64,000 bases of DNA from Halobacteriovorax marinus SJ. Its GTDB lineage: Bacteria; Bdellovibrionota; Bacteriovoracia; Bacteriovoracales; Bacteriovoracaceae. The stretch's first letter is position 1; every line of letters starts with the position of its first letter. Made by a program: the position numbers and the translations under genes. Below the pieces are notes generated by a model. It was given only the letters and a program-made list of their open reading frames with translations, searched no databases and was not told the DNA's origin. Below are positions 16,656 through 25,698 of the stretch, piece by piece. The DNA lies in the NCBI RefSeq assembly GCF_000210915.2, contig NC_016620.1, forward strand, positions 1,612,001 to 1,676,000, in the 5' to 3' direction.

Positions 16656-17936
16656 ATGTCAAAGATAACAAATATATTTGCGAGACAAATTTTAGACTCT
16701 AGAGGAAATCCTACTGTTGAAGTAGATGTCTTTACTGAAGCTGGGAATATGGGAAGAGCTGCCGTTCCAAGTGGTGCTTCTACTGGTTCACGTGAAGCCT
16801 TAGAGCTAAGAGATGGAGATAAGTCGTACTATGTTGGTAAGTCGGTAAGAAAGGCCGTTGCCAATATCAATGAATTAATTAAAGACGTTGTTCTTGGTAT
16901 GGACTCATGTGCTCAAAGAGAAATAGATCTGGCCATGCTTGAATTAGATGGTACAGAGAATAAATCTAAACTAGGTGCCAACGCTATTTTAGCTGTTTCT
17001 ATGGCAGCTTGTAGGGCAGGTGCTCTAGATAGTGGAAAGCCGCTTTACCTTTATATGAGTGAAACACTAAATATTCCTAATCCAGTCGGGAAGATGAGAC
17101 TACCTGCTCCTCTTATGAATATTATTAACGGTGGTGAGCACGCATCAAATAACTTAGATATTCAAGAATTCATGATTGTGCCTCATTTAAAGTCTTCATT
17201 TTCAGAAAATTTCAGAGCTGGTGTCGAGATCTTTCACGCACTAAAGACTGTCCTTAGCAAACAAAATTACTCAACTAATGTGGGAGACGAAGGTGGCTTT
17301 GCACCAAATCTTGGCTCACACGAAGAGGCCATTGATTGCATTATTTCGGCCATCAAAAATGCGGGCTATAAACCAGGTGAAGAAATCTCTATCTCACTGG
17401 ATTCTGCAGCTAGTGAATTCTATAAAGACGGTGTCTATAAGATGCAAGGAAAGAGCTTTACAAGTGAAGAAATGGTCAAATATTACTCAGATTTATGTGA
17501 AAAGTATCCGATCTACTCTATAGAAGATGGTTTGGATGAGTCTGACTATAATGGTTGGATAAAATTAAATGAGGCCCTAGCTGAGAAGATTCTCTTAATT
17601 GGTGACGATCTCTTTGTGACTAATAAGAAAATTCTTGCAGAGGGAATTGAGAAGAAATGGGCCAACTCTATTTTAGTTAAAGTCAATCAAATAGGATCTT
17701 TAACTGAAACATTTGAGGCCATTGATCTCGCATTTAAAAATAATTACCAAGCCGTAATTTCTCACCGCTCTGGTGAAACGGGAGACGCTTTTATTGCTGA
17801 TCTCGCAGTTGCTTGTGGATCAGGTCATATTAAGACTGGTTCAGCTTCAAGATCAGATCGTATTGAGAAGTATAACCAACTTCTAAGAATTGAAGAGGCT
17901 CTTGGAGAGGCGGCCATTTACGAACCAGTAAAGTAG
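16656..17936 (+). CDS. eno: Enolase
   Basis: A 426-residue glycolytic enzyme converting 2-phosphoglycerate to phosphoenolpyruvate. Conserved features run the whole length: [14 protein letters not shown] at the start, [58 protein letters not shown] with the catalytic Lys, and [12 protein letters not shown] start behind GGGGGA. A compact hairpin lies just after the stop. Confidence 0.97.
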   Translation: MSKITNIFARQILDSRGNPTVEVDVFTEAGNMGRAAVPSGASTGSREALELRDGDKSYYVGKSVRKAVANINELIKDVVLGMDSCAQREIDLAMLELDGTENKSKLGANAILAVSMAACRAGALDSGKPLYLYMSETLNIPNPVGKMRLPAPLMNIINGGEHASNNLDIQEFMIVPHLKSSFSENFRAGVEIFHALKTVLSKQNYSTNVGDEGGFAPNLGSHEEAIDCIISAIKNAGYKPGEEISISLDSAASEFYKDGVYKMQGKSFTSEEMVKYYSDLCEKYPIYSIEDGLDESDYNGWIKLNEALAEKILLIGDDLFVTNKKILAEGIEKKWANSILVKVNQIGSLTETFEAIDLAFKNNYQAVISHRSGETGDAFIADLAVACGSGHIKTGSASRSDRIEKYNQLLRIEEALGEAAIYEPVK

Positions 17937-17946
17937 GCCATAACCG

Positions 17947-17973
17947 ACAGGGGCCATAAATAAGGGTCCCTGT
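17947..17973 (+). other. Hairpin between eno and the next start codon
   Basis: ACAGGGGCC (17947-17955) pairs with GGTCCCTGT (17965-17973) with one G-T pair and a 9-nt loop. It ends one base before the ATG of the next gene and no T run follows. It may be a weak terminator, or it may hold the ribosome-binding region of the downstream gene (AAGGG at 17962-17966). Confidence 0.5.
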
Positions 17974-17974
17974 A

Positions 17975-19270
17975 ATGGTATATGCAAAGAAGAATTTTAA
18001 GCAAACTCATACATTGGTCAATCTCTATTTGAGCCAATCTTTCTTCTTAAGTTTTGCACTCTTTTACGCATTAAATTTCTTACCATCTGCGGGTACGCTC
18101 GAGTTCTTCTCTTCAACTCTTCTCATTGCTCACTATCAATTCTATATTTATGCCAAAGGAAATTTAGAGAGCCTAAGTTATAGATGGGAAGTTCCAACTT
18201 TCTTCGTTTTTCAAATTTTTTCTTTTATTGGACTTAGCTTTTCACTGCAAGCATCAGCTCCTTTATTCTTAGCGATACTTCCATGCTTAGCAGGAATGTA
18301 TTACTTCCTCTATCAAGATGGAAGGACACCTGCTAGAGCTGAGCGCAAGAGTTGGACTCTTATTGCAATTGGCCTGAGTTCATTCTTTATTTTCCAAGGG
18401 GTGAGAGAGTCAAACTTCTTAAATTTTCAAGACGGCGTGGTGCTAACTATTTTTAGTCTCTGGTGCCTTGGCACTGTTTACTTTGGTAGTGAATTCTTTT
18501 TAAGACAAAAGAAGAATCTCTTCCAAAGACTAAGAGCTGGCAAGCATAGTTTTGAGCAAGAGTTTAGTAATAAAGAGAGATACTTCTTTCACGATATTAT
18601 TAATCACACTCATGGACTAGGTCTTTTTCTCTCAACAAAGATCGCCGAGAATAAGGGATTAGGCCCTCTTGATACAACAAGAGTTGCAGATGAAATTAAA
18701 CTCTTTCAAACTCTAATTAGAGACCACTTTGGTTATGCTCACAAAGACCTAGGCGGCGAAGGAGAGTTTGTAAATTTTGAATTCGCGAAAATGGGTCTCT
18801 TTAATTTGATAGAGAATTTCCTCTCGAGCGAAGAGATAGACTGTCACCTTATTTTTAAAGGTGATATCGCTTCTGATTTCTCTTATCAAGAAAGTAAGAA
18901 GGCAGTGGTTCACTACCCAACCTTTCACAGAGTGATGAATAACCTAATAAAGAATATCTCAGAAGAGGGATCAAAGTTAATTGAATTCACTTTTGATTAC
19001 TGCCCTGAAGGACTTTATATAAACGTAAAAAATAAAATTCTCTCTCTTAAAGAGAGCGATTTTCAACTGGAACAAGAATTGGAAGATATCATTCTTGAAA
19101 GTAACGTTAGAAAATTGGGAGAGAGAAGATCCGGTCTTGGACTTGAGAGTATTCAGAGCCTAGTTACTGATATCGATGGAAGCTTCAACTTTAAAGTTGA
19201 AGGAGAGTATTGGGTAAGTGAAGTTTTCTTACCTAGACCAAGCGAAAAACATCATAAAACTGCCGCATAA
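17975..19270 (+). CDS. Membrane histidine-kinase-like protein, degenerate
   Basis: A 431-residue protein. About six hydrophobic segments fill residues 15-180. A dimerisation-like helix follows with ERYFFHDIINHTHGLG, whose His206 stands where a phospho-acceptor would be. The C-terminal ATPase-like domain has an N-box-like MNNLIKNISEE and a G-box-like RRSGLGLESIQSL, but the central DxGxG motif is replaced by sequence I cannot align. No response regulator is adjacent. It may be an orphan or pseudo-kinase. No conventional ribosome-binding site is free: the region upstream is in a hairpin. Confidence 0.6.
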   Translation: MVYAKKNFKQTHTLVNLYLSQSFFLSFALFYALNFLPSAGTLEFFSSTLLIAHYQFYIYAKGNLESLSYRWEVPTFFVFQIFSFIGLSFSLQASAPLFLAILPCLAGMYYFLYQDGRTPARAERKSWTLIAIGLSSFFIFQGVRESNFLNFQDGVVLTIFSLWCLGTVYFGSEFFLRQKKNLFQRLRAGKHSFEQEFSNKERYFFHDIINHTHGLGLFLSTKIAENKGLGPLDTTRVADEIKLFQTLIRDHFGYAHKDLGGEGEFVNFEFAKMGLFNLIENFLSSEEIDCHLIFKGDIASDFSYQESKKAVVHYPTFHRVMNNLIKNISEEGSKLIEFTFDYCPEGLYINVKNKILSLKESDFQLEQELEDIILESNVRKLGERRSGLGLESIQSLVTDIDGSFNFKVEGEYWVSEVFLPRPSEKHHKTAA

Positions 19271-19297
19271 TTAGCACTTTATTTATAGGCCGACTAA

Positions 19298-19324
19298 AGT
19301 TATTCTATTATAAAAAGAATAACT
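19298..19324 (+). other. Small hairpin upstream of the barrel protein gene
   Basis: AGTTATTC (19298-19305) pairs with GAATAACT (19317-19324) around an A/T-rich 11-nt loop. It ends 11 bp before the next ATG. No T run follows. It could be a weak terminator of the kinase-like gene or a 5'-UTR structure. Confidence 0.4.
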
Positions 19325-19335
19325 AGCGAGCTTTT

Positions 19336-20511
19336 ATGAAATGGATTTCATCGGCGATAGTCTTAATCCTATGGCAAAATACCTTTGCTGCAAATGGACT
19401 AATTAACGGCACGGATGCAGAAGTCATCAATAAAAAGAGTTATCAACTTGAATTAGAGGCCAGAAGCTGGAGTTCCTCTACAAGAGTCGATGCTGATGGT
19501 GAGGAAGTTGAGTTTGGTGAAGATGAGGGGTTCTCAAAATTAGAGGCCGATCTACTTTTTAGATATGGTTTTAGTGAGCAATTAGAACTTCGTGGTGGGG
19601 CCCTATTTAGACAAGTTAAATCAACGGATCTCGAGGCCACAAAGTCTGGTGCAGAAAGTGTGCGCATAGGTGCAAAGTATGCTTTTAAACCTCTAGGTAA
19701 TTGGCAATATGCCGTAGACCTTCAATATAGTGCAACTCTCTACGAAAATACTGACTATACAAATACTTCGGAGATTCCTGAGGGTGAGATGATCTTAGGA
19801 GATGCTGGGAACTCCTATCATGTCATGGGTATTCTCTCTTATAAGTCTCGCACAGGTAACTCCCTCAATGGCTCATTTGCCTACGTTGGCGCTCCCAATA
19901 GTTTAAGTTCAGAACTCTTCTATGATGTTAACGCTAAATTAGCTTGGAAGAGCTTTGCTCTCTTTGCAGGTCTAGAGGGCGTGAAGTCACTTAAGAATGA
20001 TCCATATACTGATGAGCCAGAGAATAAACCACCACAAGGTCTAGGGGAGTCCTACCTGTATAATTCGGTAAATAGATCTTATACAAAACCTTATGTAGGC
20101 GCTTATAAGTCATTTGGTCGAGTTAGAGTTGGTATTAGAGGGGCACAAGTCATAAGCGGTATTTCCACTGATAAAGGGACAGAGGTTGCACTTAATCTAG
20201 CATGGAACTCTAGAGGCGAGACACGCTCTGATAGAAAGTTATCAAAGTTTAAAGAGTATGATCTCGAGGCCTCTGTTATAAAGGTTTCACCGAGAGGGAA
20301 GTTTTTAAAGATAGATAAGGGAATTTCTCAAGATGTTGAGAAAGGTCAGCTCTTTGATATTTATAAGACAGATTATTTTGGCGGTAATGATCTTGTGGCC
20401 CAAGGGCGAGTTTATGAATTAGGTGCTGATTGGGCAATAATTAAGCTAGCGAAAAAATTTAAGAAAATGACAATAAAGTCAGGATTTACAGCTAGAGGGC
20501 TTTCAAATTAA
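19336..20511 (+). CDS. Outer-membrane barrel-like protein with C-terminal beta domain
   Basis: A 391-residue exported protein (signal peptide about 1-18, cut after TFA). Residues ~30-300 are amphipathic strands (YQLELEARSWSSS, LLFRYGFSEQLELRGGALFR, VALNLAWNSRGE), as in a transport-type or porin-like barrel. The last ~80 residues differ: VSPRGKFLKIDKGISQDVEK, GQLFDIYKTDYFGGNDLVAQ and RVYELGADWAIIKL look like a compact SH3-like beta domain of the sort seen at the end of FlgT. Function unknown. Confidence 0.55.
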   Translation: MKWISSAIVLILWQNTFAANGLINGTDAEVINKKSYQLELEARSWSSSTRVDADGEEVEFGEDEGFSKLEADLLFRYGFSEQLELRGGALFRQVKSTDLEATKSGAESVRIGAKYAFKPLGNWQYAVDLQYSATLYENTDYTNTSEIPEGEMILGDAGNSYHVMGILSYKSRTGNSLNGSFAYVGAPNSLSSELFYDVNAKLAWKSFALFAGLEGVKSLKNDPYTDEPENKPPQGLGESYLYNSVNRSYTKPYVGAYKSFGRVRVGIRGAQVISGISTDKGTEVALNLAWNSRGETRSDRKLSKFKEYDLEASVIKVSPRGKFLKIDKGISQDVEKGQLFDIYKTDYFGGNDLVAQGRVYELGADWAIIKLAKKFKKMTIKSGFTARGLSN

Positions 20512-20598
20512 AAAGGGAAAATTTTTTCTTTTTTGTAATTTCAATACTCTAGGTTAAGATATTATTAGACTAACTAAATTTTCTAAAGGGAAGAACCC

Positions 20599-21369
20599 AT
20601 GACGTTTTGGAAGAAATTATTTTATTCGACTTTGGCACTTGGCCTATTGGCCACCAATGTTCAGGCCAAGAGATTTACCAATCAATACTCTCAATTTGAG
20701 TTACCTCCAGGTTGGGGTTGTGCTCTAGAGGGAACGGAGTGGGTTTGCCAATCTGAAAATAAAGATAGAAAGAAAGAGGCCATCATTATTTTGGCCGCAA
20801 AGATTAGAGGAAATCAAGATTCTCTCGAGCAATACCAAGCTTATTTAAAGGGAACGAAGACCTTTACTCTTCCAGGTGGAAAGACTCAGGTCTCTGAGCC
20901 AGTTTACTCTAAGAAGAAGTCTGTTAATTCTCAGCAATGGATTGACTCACTTCACTTAGCATCAGAAGTTCCAGGTTTTTATACAAGATATATGGCAACT
21001 GTTAAGGCCGACTTAGGTGTAGCAGTAACTTTCTCTGTTGGAAAAGATCACTATAATTCATATAAGCCAGTCTTTGATAAAATTATCGAAACACTTAGAG
21101 TGTTTAGACAGAAGAAAGATTCAGGTGAGTGGACTGCTAAGACTAAGTCTGGTTCAGCACTAGATAATGCTGATGGACTTATTGATGATGGTGGTATGAC
21201 AGGTGATATTTCTGCGAGACGTGCTCAAAAATCTAAATCAGGTTCTGGTGGTGCAACTGATTATCTCATCTATATTGTTATCGCTGCCGCTGCTGGATTT
21301 GTTTTAATGAAACTTAAGAGCGGTAAAAAAGGTAAGAAGAAGAAAAAGAAGAAATCAAAGAAATCATAA
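20599..21369 (+). CDS. Exported protein with C-terminal membrane anchor and Lys tail
   Basis: A 256-residue protein with a signal peptide (about 1-23, ending VQA). A ~150-residue periplasmic domain follows, with FELPPGWGCALEGTEWVCQS and a possible Cys-Cys pair. After a Gly/Ser linker comes one transmembrane segment (DYLIYIVIAAAAGFVLMKL, about 222-240) and a tail of almost only Lys and Ser, a clear stop-transfer signal that places the main domain in the periplasm. Family not recognised. It has its own terminator. Confidence 0.6.
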   Translation: MTFWKKLFYSTLALGLLATNVQAKRFTNQYSQFELPPGWGCALEGTEWVCQSENKDRKKEAIIILAAKIRGNQDSLEQYQAYLKGTKTFTLPGGKTQVSEPVYSKKKSVNSQQWIDSLHLASEVPGFYTRYMATVKADLGVAVTFSVGKDHYNSYKPVFDKIIETLRVFRQKKDSGEWTAKTKSGSALDNADGLIDDGGMTGDISARRAQKSKSGSGGATDYLIYIVIAAAAGFVLMKLKSGKKGKKKKKKKSKKS

Positions 21370-21376
21370 TTCATCA

Positions 21377-21405
21377 TAGGCGCTAGAGTCCTTCTCTAGT
21401 GCCTA
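21377..21405 (+). terminator. Terminator hairpin after the Lys-tailed membrane protein
   Basis: TAGGCGCTAGAG (21377-21388) pairs with CTCTAGTGCCTA (21394-21405) with one G-T pair: a 12-bp stem followed by CATTTTATC. Confidence 0.7.
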
Positions 21406-21429
21406 CATTTTATCAAAATCAATTTTCCA

Positions 21430-21765
21430 TTAGATAATATTTAATTTCTTGCTAAGAGAATGATTAGCGGCAATTTCGTTATTGTCTTCGCTAGTAATCT
21501 CTCGTAATTGATCTTCTCTAGAGAGGGCAACTTTCTTCCACTCCAATTCTCTCTGTGTACCCTTGATGCGCTCAGGATTATAATTAGGTCTATCTGAAAC
21601 GTATGGAGAATTAGAATCCCTATTTGGAGGCGAGGCAATTTTCTCTGTGAGGTTTTCAAGTTTATGGAGGCTATAGCTCACAGACTCAAGACCTTCTACG
21701 ATATCGTTGCTTCGTCCGTTGCTGGTATCAAAAGTTTTAATAGAGTTGAGTCTATTTATTTTCAT
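21430..21765 (-). CDS. Small hypothetical protein
   Basis: A 111-residue hydrophilic protein starting at the ATG at 21763-21765. The same frame stays open further upstream, but that part lies over the 3' end of the menE-menH gene and has no ribosome-binding site. It is helical and charged (ESVSYSLHKLENLTEKI, RELEWKKVALSREDQLREIT), rich in Asn and Ser, with no signal peptide. It may be a short coiled-coil protein. A small inverted repeat (CATCGG/CCGATG, 21774-21789) precedes it. Confidence 0.4.
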   Translation of the reverse strand: MKINRLNSIKTFDTSNGRSNDIVEGLESVSYSLHKLENLTEKIASPPNRDSNSPYVSDRPNYNPERIKGTQRELEWKKVALSREDQLREITSEDNNEIAANHSLSKKLNII

Positions 21766-21817
21766 AGTTAACTCATCGGTTACCCGATGAAAATACTTTA
21801 GTATTTGTGGGGATTTT

Positions 21818-23905
21818 CTAAGATTCCAAGAATTTACAGATTGTATTTGCAAACTCTTCCGGGCGCTCGAAATGCGTGTTGTGAGAGCAATCGGAGATTT
21901 TTTCAAAGTTTAGGCCATACCTTGTTTTTAATTCCATAGAGGCCGCTAGATACTTATGATCTCTTTCACCACAAATTGTGAGGGCATTTAAATCTTTTCT
22001 TCTTTGTAAAAAGGGTCTGTAGTCAGGCTGAATCCCAACACTAAAACTCTTAAGTGCCTCTGACCAGAGCTTCCAATCATATTGAGATCGCTTATTTATA
22101 AAGTGTTCAAAGTCTTGGTGCTCTTTTATTTTTCCAAAGAGCGGATTTTCATACCAGTAAATGAGAAATTCTCTGAGATCACTTTGATTTGAAATTCTAC
22201 TAAATAATTTCAAATCACTTTGATAGCGCTTCTCTCTCTCGTCCTCATCAACAATTCCTGCTGAAGCACTTTCTAAAATGAGTGATTCAACTTCTAGTCC
22301 TCGCATCACAAGCCCTAGAGCAAGACGACCTCCCTGCGAGTAACCAAGTAAGTGAAATGGTTTGGCCAAGAGTTGTGCAAGCTCGGCGAAGTCCATTTGT
22401 AATTTTTCTAAACTTAGAGAAGTGAGATTTCTATTCTCCCCGTGCCCAGGTAGATCTAGAGCAATAGTAAAGAATTTAACTCTTAGTAATTCTTGTATCT
22501 TATTCCAATCTTCCTTTTCTCCCATAAAGCCGTGCAGAAGAATAATCCATGGTCTTCTAGGATCACCACTAAAAGTTAGTGGAAAAAGCTCTCTCGCTCT
22601 TTCAATACTTACCAGTAGTGGTGCAACTTCTTTTAAAATTGATTTCTTAAGCTTAATACCCGTAAAGGCATAATCAGGAACTTTAAAATAATAGCGCGGT
22701 CTTTTAAAGGGTGGAAGATTAGAGCTGGCCAATTGCTTAATCTCTGCTTGATCTTGTTTCCCCGTATAGAATAGCGTGGACATCATTCCTAACTTCTCAT
22801 CTTCTACGGGAATAACAAAGGCATCACTAATACCAGATTCAATGAGAGTAGACTCAACTTCTAAGGGGTTGATATTTTCACCGCCACTGATAAAGACATC
22901 ATCAATTCTACCTTTGATATAGAAAAGATCTTCTTGAGTATAGGCCATATCATTGGTGACGATCACTCCGTCTCTAAAAATAGGAGAGGTGCTATCAGAT
23001 TTAATTATTAGAGCAGAGCGCGAGTCTAGAGAAATATCAACGTTCTCAAGAGGCATTCCGATAGAGCGCAAAACACTTGCTTTAGAAGTTACTTTCGTGG
23101 CCATAACCATTGCGCACGTTTCACTCATGCCATAAGTCGATGAGGCCTTGAACTTATATTGCTCGATTTTGCTAAGAGTTTCATGTGAGGTCTTCGCCCC
23201 ACCAATAATAAAAGTGCACTCTCTATAGAATTCATGTTGCTCTTTATTGTCTAGTATTCTCTCTAACTGGAGAGGAACAACAGACATGAAACTTGGGCAT
23301 TGGGGAAAGTCCTCTGGAGAAATCTTTCCTGGATTATGTAGTGAGAGCTTTGCTCCTTCGGTAATTGATCTTATAAAAATCATTAAGCCTCCCACATGAT
23401 AGAGAGGAAGCGTTATAGGAAGGTAGCATTGATCATTTACATTAAAATGCTTACAAAATTTCTTAGAAGCACTGAAGAGATTTTCAAAACTAAGGGGAAT
23501 TGGTTTTGGCCTTGCAGTACTACCTGAAGTCAGTATATAGCAGGCAATAGTTTTATCTTTTAAAAGCTCGTTTGTTTTTAAATCTTTTGAAATGAGAGCT
23601 TCGTATTCTTTAATGAATTCTGCAGATGTCTCTGGTGCGTGAAAAATGAGCACTCTACCTGCTAACCAATATGCGAGAATATTAATTAGATCTTCTCTTG
23701 TATTATTAGGTGTGAGTGAGACTAAGGAGTTCTTCGTTTCTTTACAAGTTTCTTCAAAAGACTCATTAATATTTTGTGCTTTATCTTTTGCTAATTGAAA
23801 GAACTCTTTGTAAGTAAGAGTTTCATCTTCAAAAGAAGATAAGAGAAAATCATTCTCTTTTGAAAATAATTCTTCTAGAAATTTTATTGGCCCTATTATG
23901 TTCAT
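21818..23905 (-). CDS. menE: MenE-MenH fusion: O-succinylbenzoate-CoA ligase and SHCHC synthase
   Basis: A 695-residue bifunctional menaquinone enzyme. Residues ~1-430 form an adenylate-forming ligase: ILTSGSTARPKPIPLSFEN (P-loop), STYGMSETCAMV, and IKGRIDDVFISGGENINPLE, with a TGIKLKKSIL end supplying the catalytic Lys. From ~445 an alpha/beta hydrolase follows: LLHGFMGEKEDW, LDLPGHG, GYSQGGRLAL (nucleophile near 523), CGERDHKY and CSHNTHFERPEEF (catalytic His). The last two features and the LHGF-GxxEDW start are MenH-like. Both activities are normally separate proteins. It lies apart from the other men genes, just downstream of dinB. Confidence 0.85.
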   Translation of the reverse strand: MNIIGPIKFLEELFSKENDFLLSSFEDETLTYKEFFQLAKDKAQNINESFEETCKETKNSLVSLTPNNTREDLINILAYWLAGRVLIFHAPETSAEFIKEYEALISKDLKTNELLKDKTIACYILTSGSTARPKPIPLSFENLFSASKKFCKHFNVNDQCYLPITLPLYHVGGLMIFIRSITEGAKLSLHNPGKISPEDFPQCPSFMSVVPLQLERILDNKEQHEFYRECTFIIGGAKTSHETLSKIEQYKFKASSTYGMSETCAMVMATKVTSKASVLRSIGMPLENVDISLDSRSALIIKSDSTSPIFRDGVIVTNDMAYTQEDLFYIKGRIDDVFISGGENINPLEVESTLIESGISDAFVIPVEDEKLGMMSTLFYTGKQDQAEIKQLASSNLPPFKRPRYYFKVPDYAFTGIKLKKSILKEVAPLLVSIERARELFPLTFSGDPRRPWIILLHGFMGEKEDWNKIQELLRVKFFTIALDLPGHGENRNLTSLSLEKLQMDFAELAQLLAKPFHLLGYSQGGRLALGLVMRGLEVESLILESASAGIVDEDEREKRYQSDLKLFSRISNQSDLREFLIYWYENPLFGKIKEHQDFEHFINKRSQYDWKLWSEALKSFSVGIQPDYRPFLQRRKDLNALTICGERDHKYLAASMELKTRYGLNFEKISDCSHNTHFERPEEFANTICKFLES

Positions 23906-23906
23906 A

Positions 23907-25013
23907 TTAAATAAGCTTCAATTGTTTTGGGCCAATGGGGCCGTGCTCTAGGCGTATTCCTATTCCTATCAATCTTACTGGCCTTTGTCCTCTTTGATAA
24001 GCAATCTTTGCTAGCTCGTCTAAGTGGAGAGTGAAATCTTTTGTGAATTGATGATCCTTCCATAATTCGAGATAGAAGTCCTCTTCTTTTTTCTTTTCTA
24101 CAGTGACTGTTTGAAAATCGAGAAACTTTATCTTAACAAAGGCCTTGGCCACTTTCTTATCGTGTCCATACTTAACTTGGTATCTTCTAATTCTCTCCAA
24201 TAACTCACTTCGAAGTTCGGAGATATAAGTTAAACACTTGTTAATATCTTCTATATCCTTATTGAAGGTATGCTCAACAGATATAGATTTTCTATCGTGA
24301 GTGGAGATGACTTCACGCTGATCTATTCCGCGGCACTTTAAATAAAGAGAAGCACCCATTTTCCCAAAGATACTCTCAAGTCTCTCTCTCTTCCAGGTCC
24401 TTACTTTTTCACATGTACTTAGGCCATAGTCATAGAGCTTCTGAGCACTAACTTTTCCTATTCCAGGAATGAGTCTTACGTCCAGTGGTTTAACAAATTC
24501 ATCGACCTCATCTGGAGTGATTACAAAGAGACCGGCCGGTTTCTTCCAGTCACTAGCAATTTTGGCGAGAAACTTATTGGGCGCCACACCTGCTGATGCT
24601 GTAAGTTTAGTTTGTTCAAGAATTTGTTTTTGAATCTCTTTAGCGATAAGTGTAGCGCTTCCTCCAAAGAGTTCACAGTCTGTAACATCTAAAAAGGCTT
24701 CATCTAAACTTAGAGGCTCAATTCTATCTGTAAACTTTTTGAAGATTGTATGAATGATAGAAGAAGCTTCTTTGTACTTTGAGAAATTAGGAGGAATGAT
24801 TTTTAAGTGTGGACACTTTCTGATGGCCATTGATGATGGCATAGCGGCCTTCACTCCAAACTCTCTTGCTTTATAATTACTCGTGCATAAAACACTTCTA
24901 GAGTTTGGAGGGCCCCCAATTGCTATGGGGATATTTCTCAGGGAGGGATCATCTCTCATCTCAACAGCTGCGTAGAAGCAGTCCATATCAATATGGATAA
25001 TTTTCCTCTCCAT
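23907..25013 (-). CDS. dinB: DNA polymerase IV (Y-family)
   Basis: A 368-residue translesion polymerase. HIDMDCFYAAVE and LSLDEAFLDVTD carry the catalytic acidic residues. The thumb HhH (VRLIPGIGKVSAQKLYDYG) and a little-finger domain (ISVEHTFNKDI onward) follow. It lacks a clear C-terminal beta-clamp peptide such as QLxLF, though it ends GPKQLKLI. It starts 2 bp after the lexA stop, so the two form an SOS operon. Confidence 0.95.
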   Translation of the reverse strand: MERKIIHIDMDCFYAAVEMRDDPSLRNIPIAIGGPPNSRSVLCTSNYKAREFGVKAAMPSSMAIRKCPHLKIIPPNFSKYKEASSIIHTIFKKFTDRIEPLSLDEAFLDVTDCELFGGSATLIAKEIQKQILEQTKLTASAGVAPNKFLAKIASDWKKPAGLFVITPDEVDEFVKPLDVRLIPGIGKVSAQKLYDYGLSTCEKVRTWKRERLESIFGKMGASLYLKCRGIDQREVISTHDRKSISVEHTFNKDIEDINKCLTYISELRSELLERIRRYQVKYGHDKKVAKAFVKIKFLDFQTVTVEKKKEEDFYLELWKDHQFTKDFTLHLDELAKIAYQRGQRPVRLIGIGIRLEHGPIGPKQLKLI

Positions 25014-25015
25014 TG

Positions 25016-25639
25016 CTACTCGTATGACCTCATTAGACCTACGAGGATTCCTGCAATAGAGAATTCGCTCTGAGTAGGATCTACTTGAATAGGTTTCATT
25101 GTGCTATTGGCAGGAATGAGTTCAATAGTATTCTTTAATGGTGAGTACCTCTTAACTGTTGCCTCTCCGTCAACAATAGCGATAATTGTTTGTCCTTTAC
25201 TGGCAGTTTGTTGGTGGCGGCACACGATAATATCTCCATCTAAGATACCATCTTCAATCATTGAGTCTCCCTTTACATTGAGAGCATAATAGCGCTTAGA
25301 ATCCCTAATCATATGAGTGGGAATAGCTATCGTATTGTCTGGGTTTTCGATGGCCTCAATGGGAATACCTGCAGCGACATCACCAAGTAGGGGGATCTCA
25401 ATCGTATTTTCATCTACGCTTTGGGCCTTTGTCTCTTTGGGCCTAAGTCCTCTTCTCGCGTTCCAATTTGAATCAATATGGCCTGCATCTTTTAGATATT
25501 TAAGGTATCTTTGTACAGAACCAAAAGATTTAAGGCCAAAGGCCTCTTTGATTTCTTTTTGGGTAGGAGCAACTTCGTGCTTATCCCAGTAGCTAGTTAT
25601 GAAATCGAGAACTTCTTTTTGTTTCTTTGTTATACTCAT
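25016..25639 (-). CDS. lexA: LexA repressor
   Basis: A 207-residue SOS repressor. The winged helix (about 1-65; PTQKEIKEAFGLKSFGSVQR) is followed by the self-cleavage domain: the Ala90-Gly91 bond (DVAAGIPIEA), nucleophile Ser126 (VKGDSMIEDG) and general base Lys163 (EATVKRYSP). It heads the lexA-dinB operon and should repress it until RecA-stimulated cleavage. Paired GCGTAAGT repeats lie in its promoter region. It is divergent from the MscS gene. Confidence 0.95.
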   Translation of the reverse strand: MSITKKQKEVLDFITSYWDKHEVAPTQKEIKEAFGLKSFGSVQRYLKYLKDAGHIDSNWNARRGLRPKETKAQSVDENTIEIPLLGDVAAGIPIEAIENPDNTIAIPTHMIRDSKRYYALNVKGDSMIEDGILDGDIIVCRHQQTASKGQTIIAIVDGEATVKRYSPLKNTIELIPANSTMKPIQVDPTQSEFSIAGILVGLMRSYE

Positions 25640-25652
25640 ACGTATATTTTGA

Positions 25653-25674
25653 GCGTAAGTTTTGCGTAAGTCAA
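25653..25674 (-). promoter_or_regulatory. lexA promoter region with paired direct repeats
   Basis: GCGTAAGT occurs at 25653-25660 and 25664-25671, 11 bp apart (one helical turn). On the minus strand TTGACT (25669-25674) could be the -35 box of lexA, so the repeats fill the -35/-10 spacer, a fitting place for an operator. It is not the palindromic TTAC-N3-GTAA form that I recall as described for Bdellovibrio LexA. Confidence 0.5.
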
Positions 25675-25698
25675 GCGCTTATTTTTAAATGGACTGAA

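Noticed and set aside
20509-20535. AAAAAGGGAAAATTTTTTCTTTTTT-like stretch as a terminator
   Set aside because: It can fold weakly, but pairing is almost all A-T and imperfect; too weak to list as a feature.
21766-21906. Upstream extension of the small hypothetical gene at 21430
   Set aside because: It overlaps the menE-menH 3' end, lacks a ribosome-binding site and has arginine/serine-rich composition unlike a real N-terminus.
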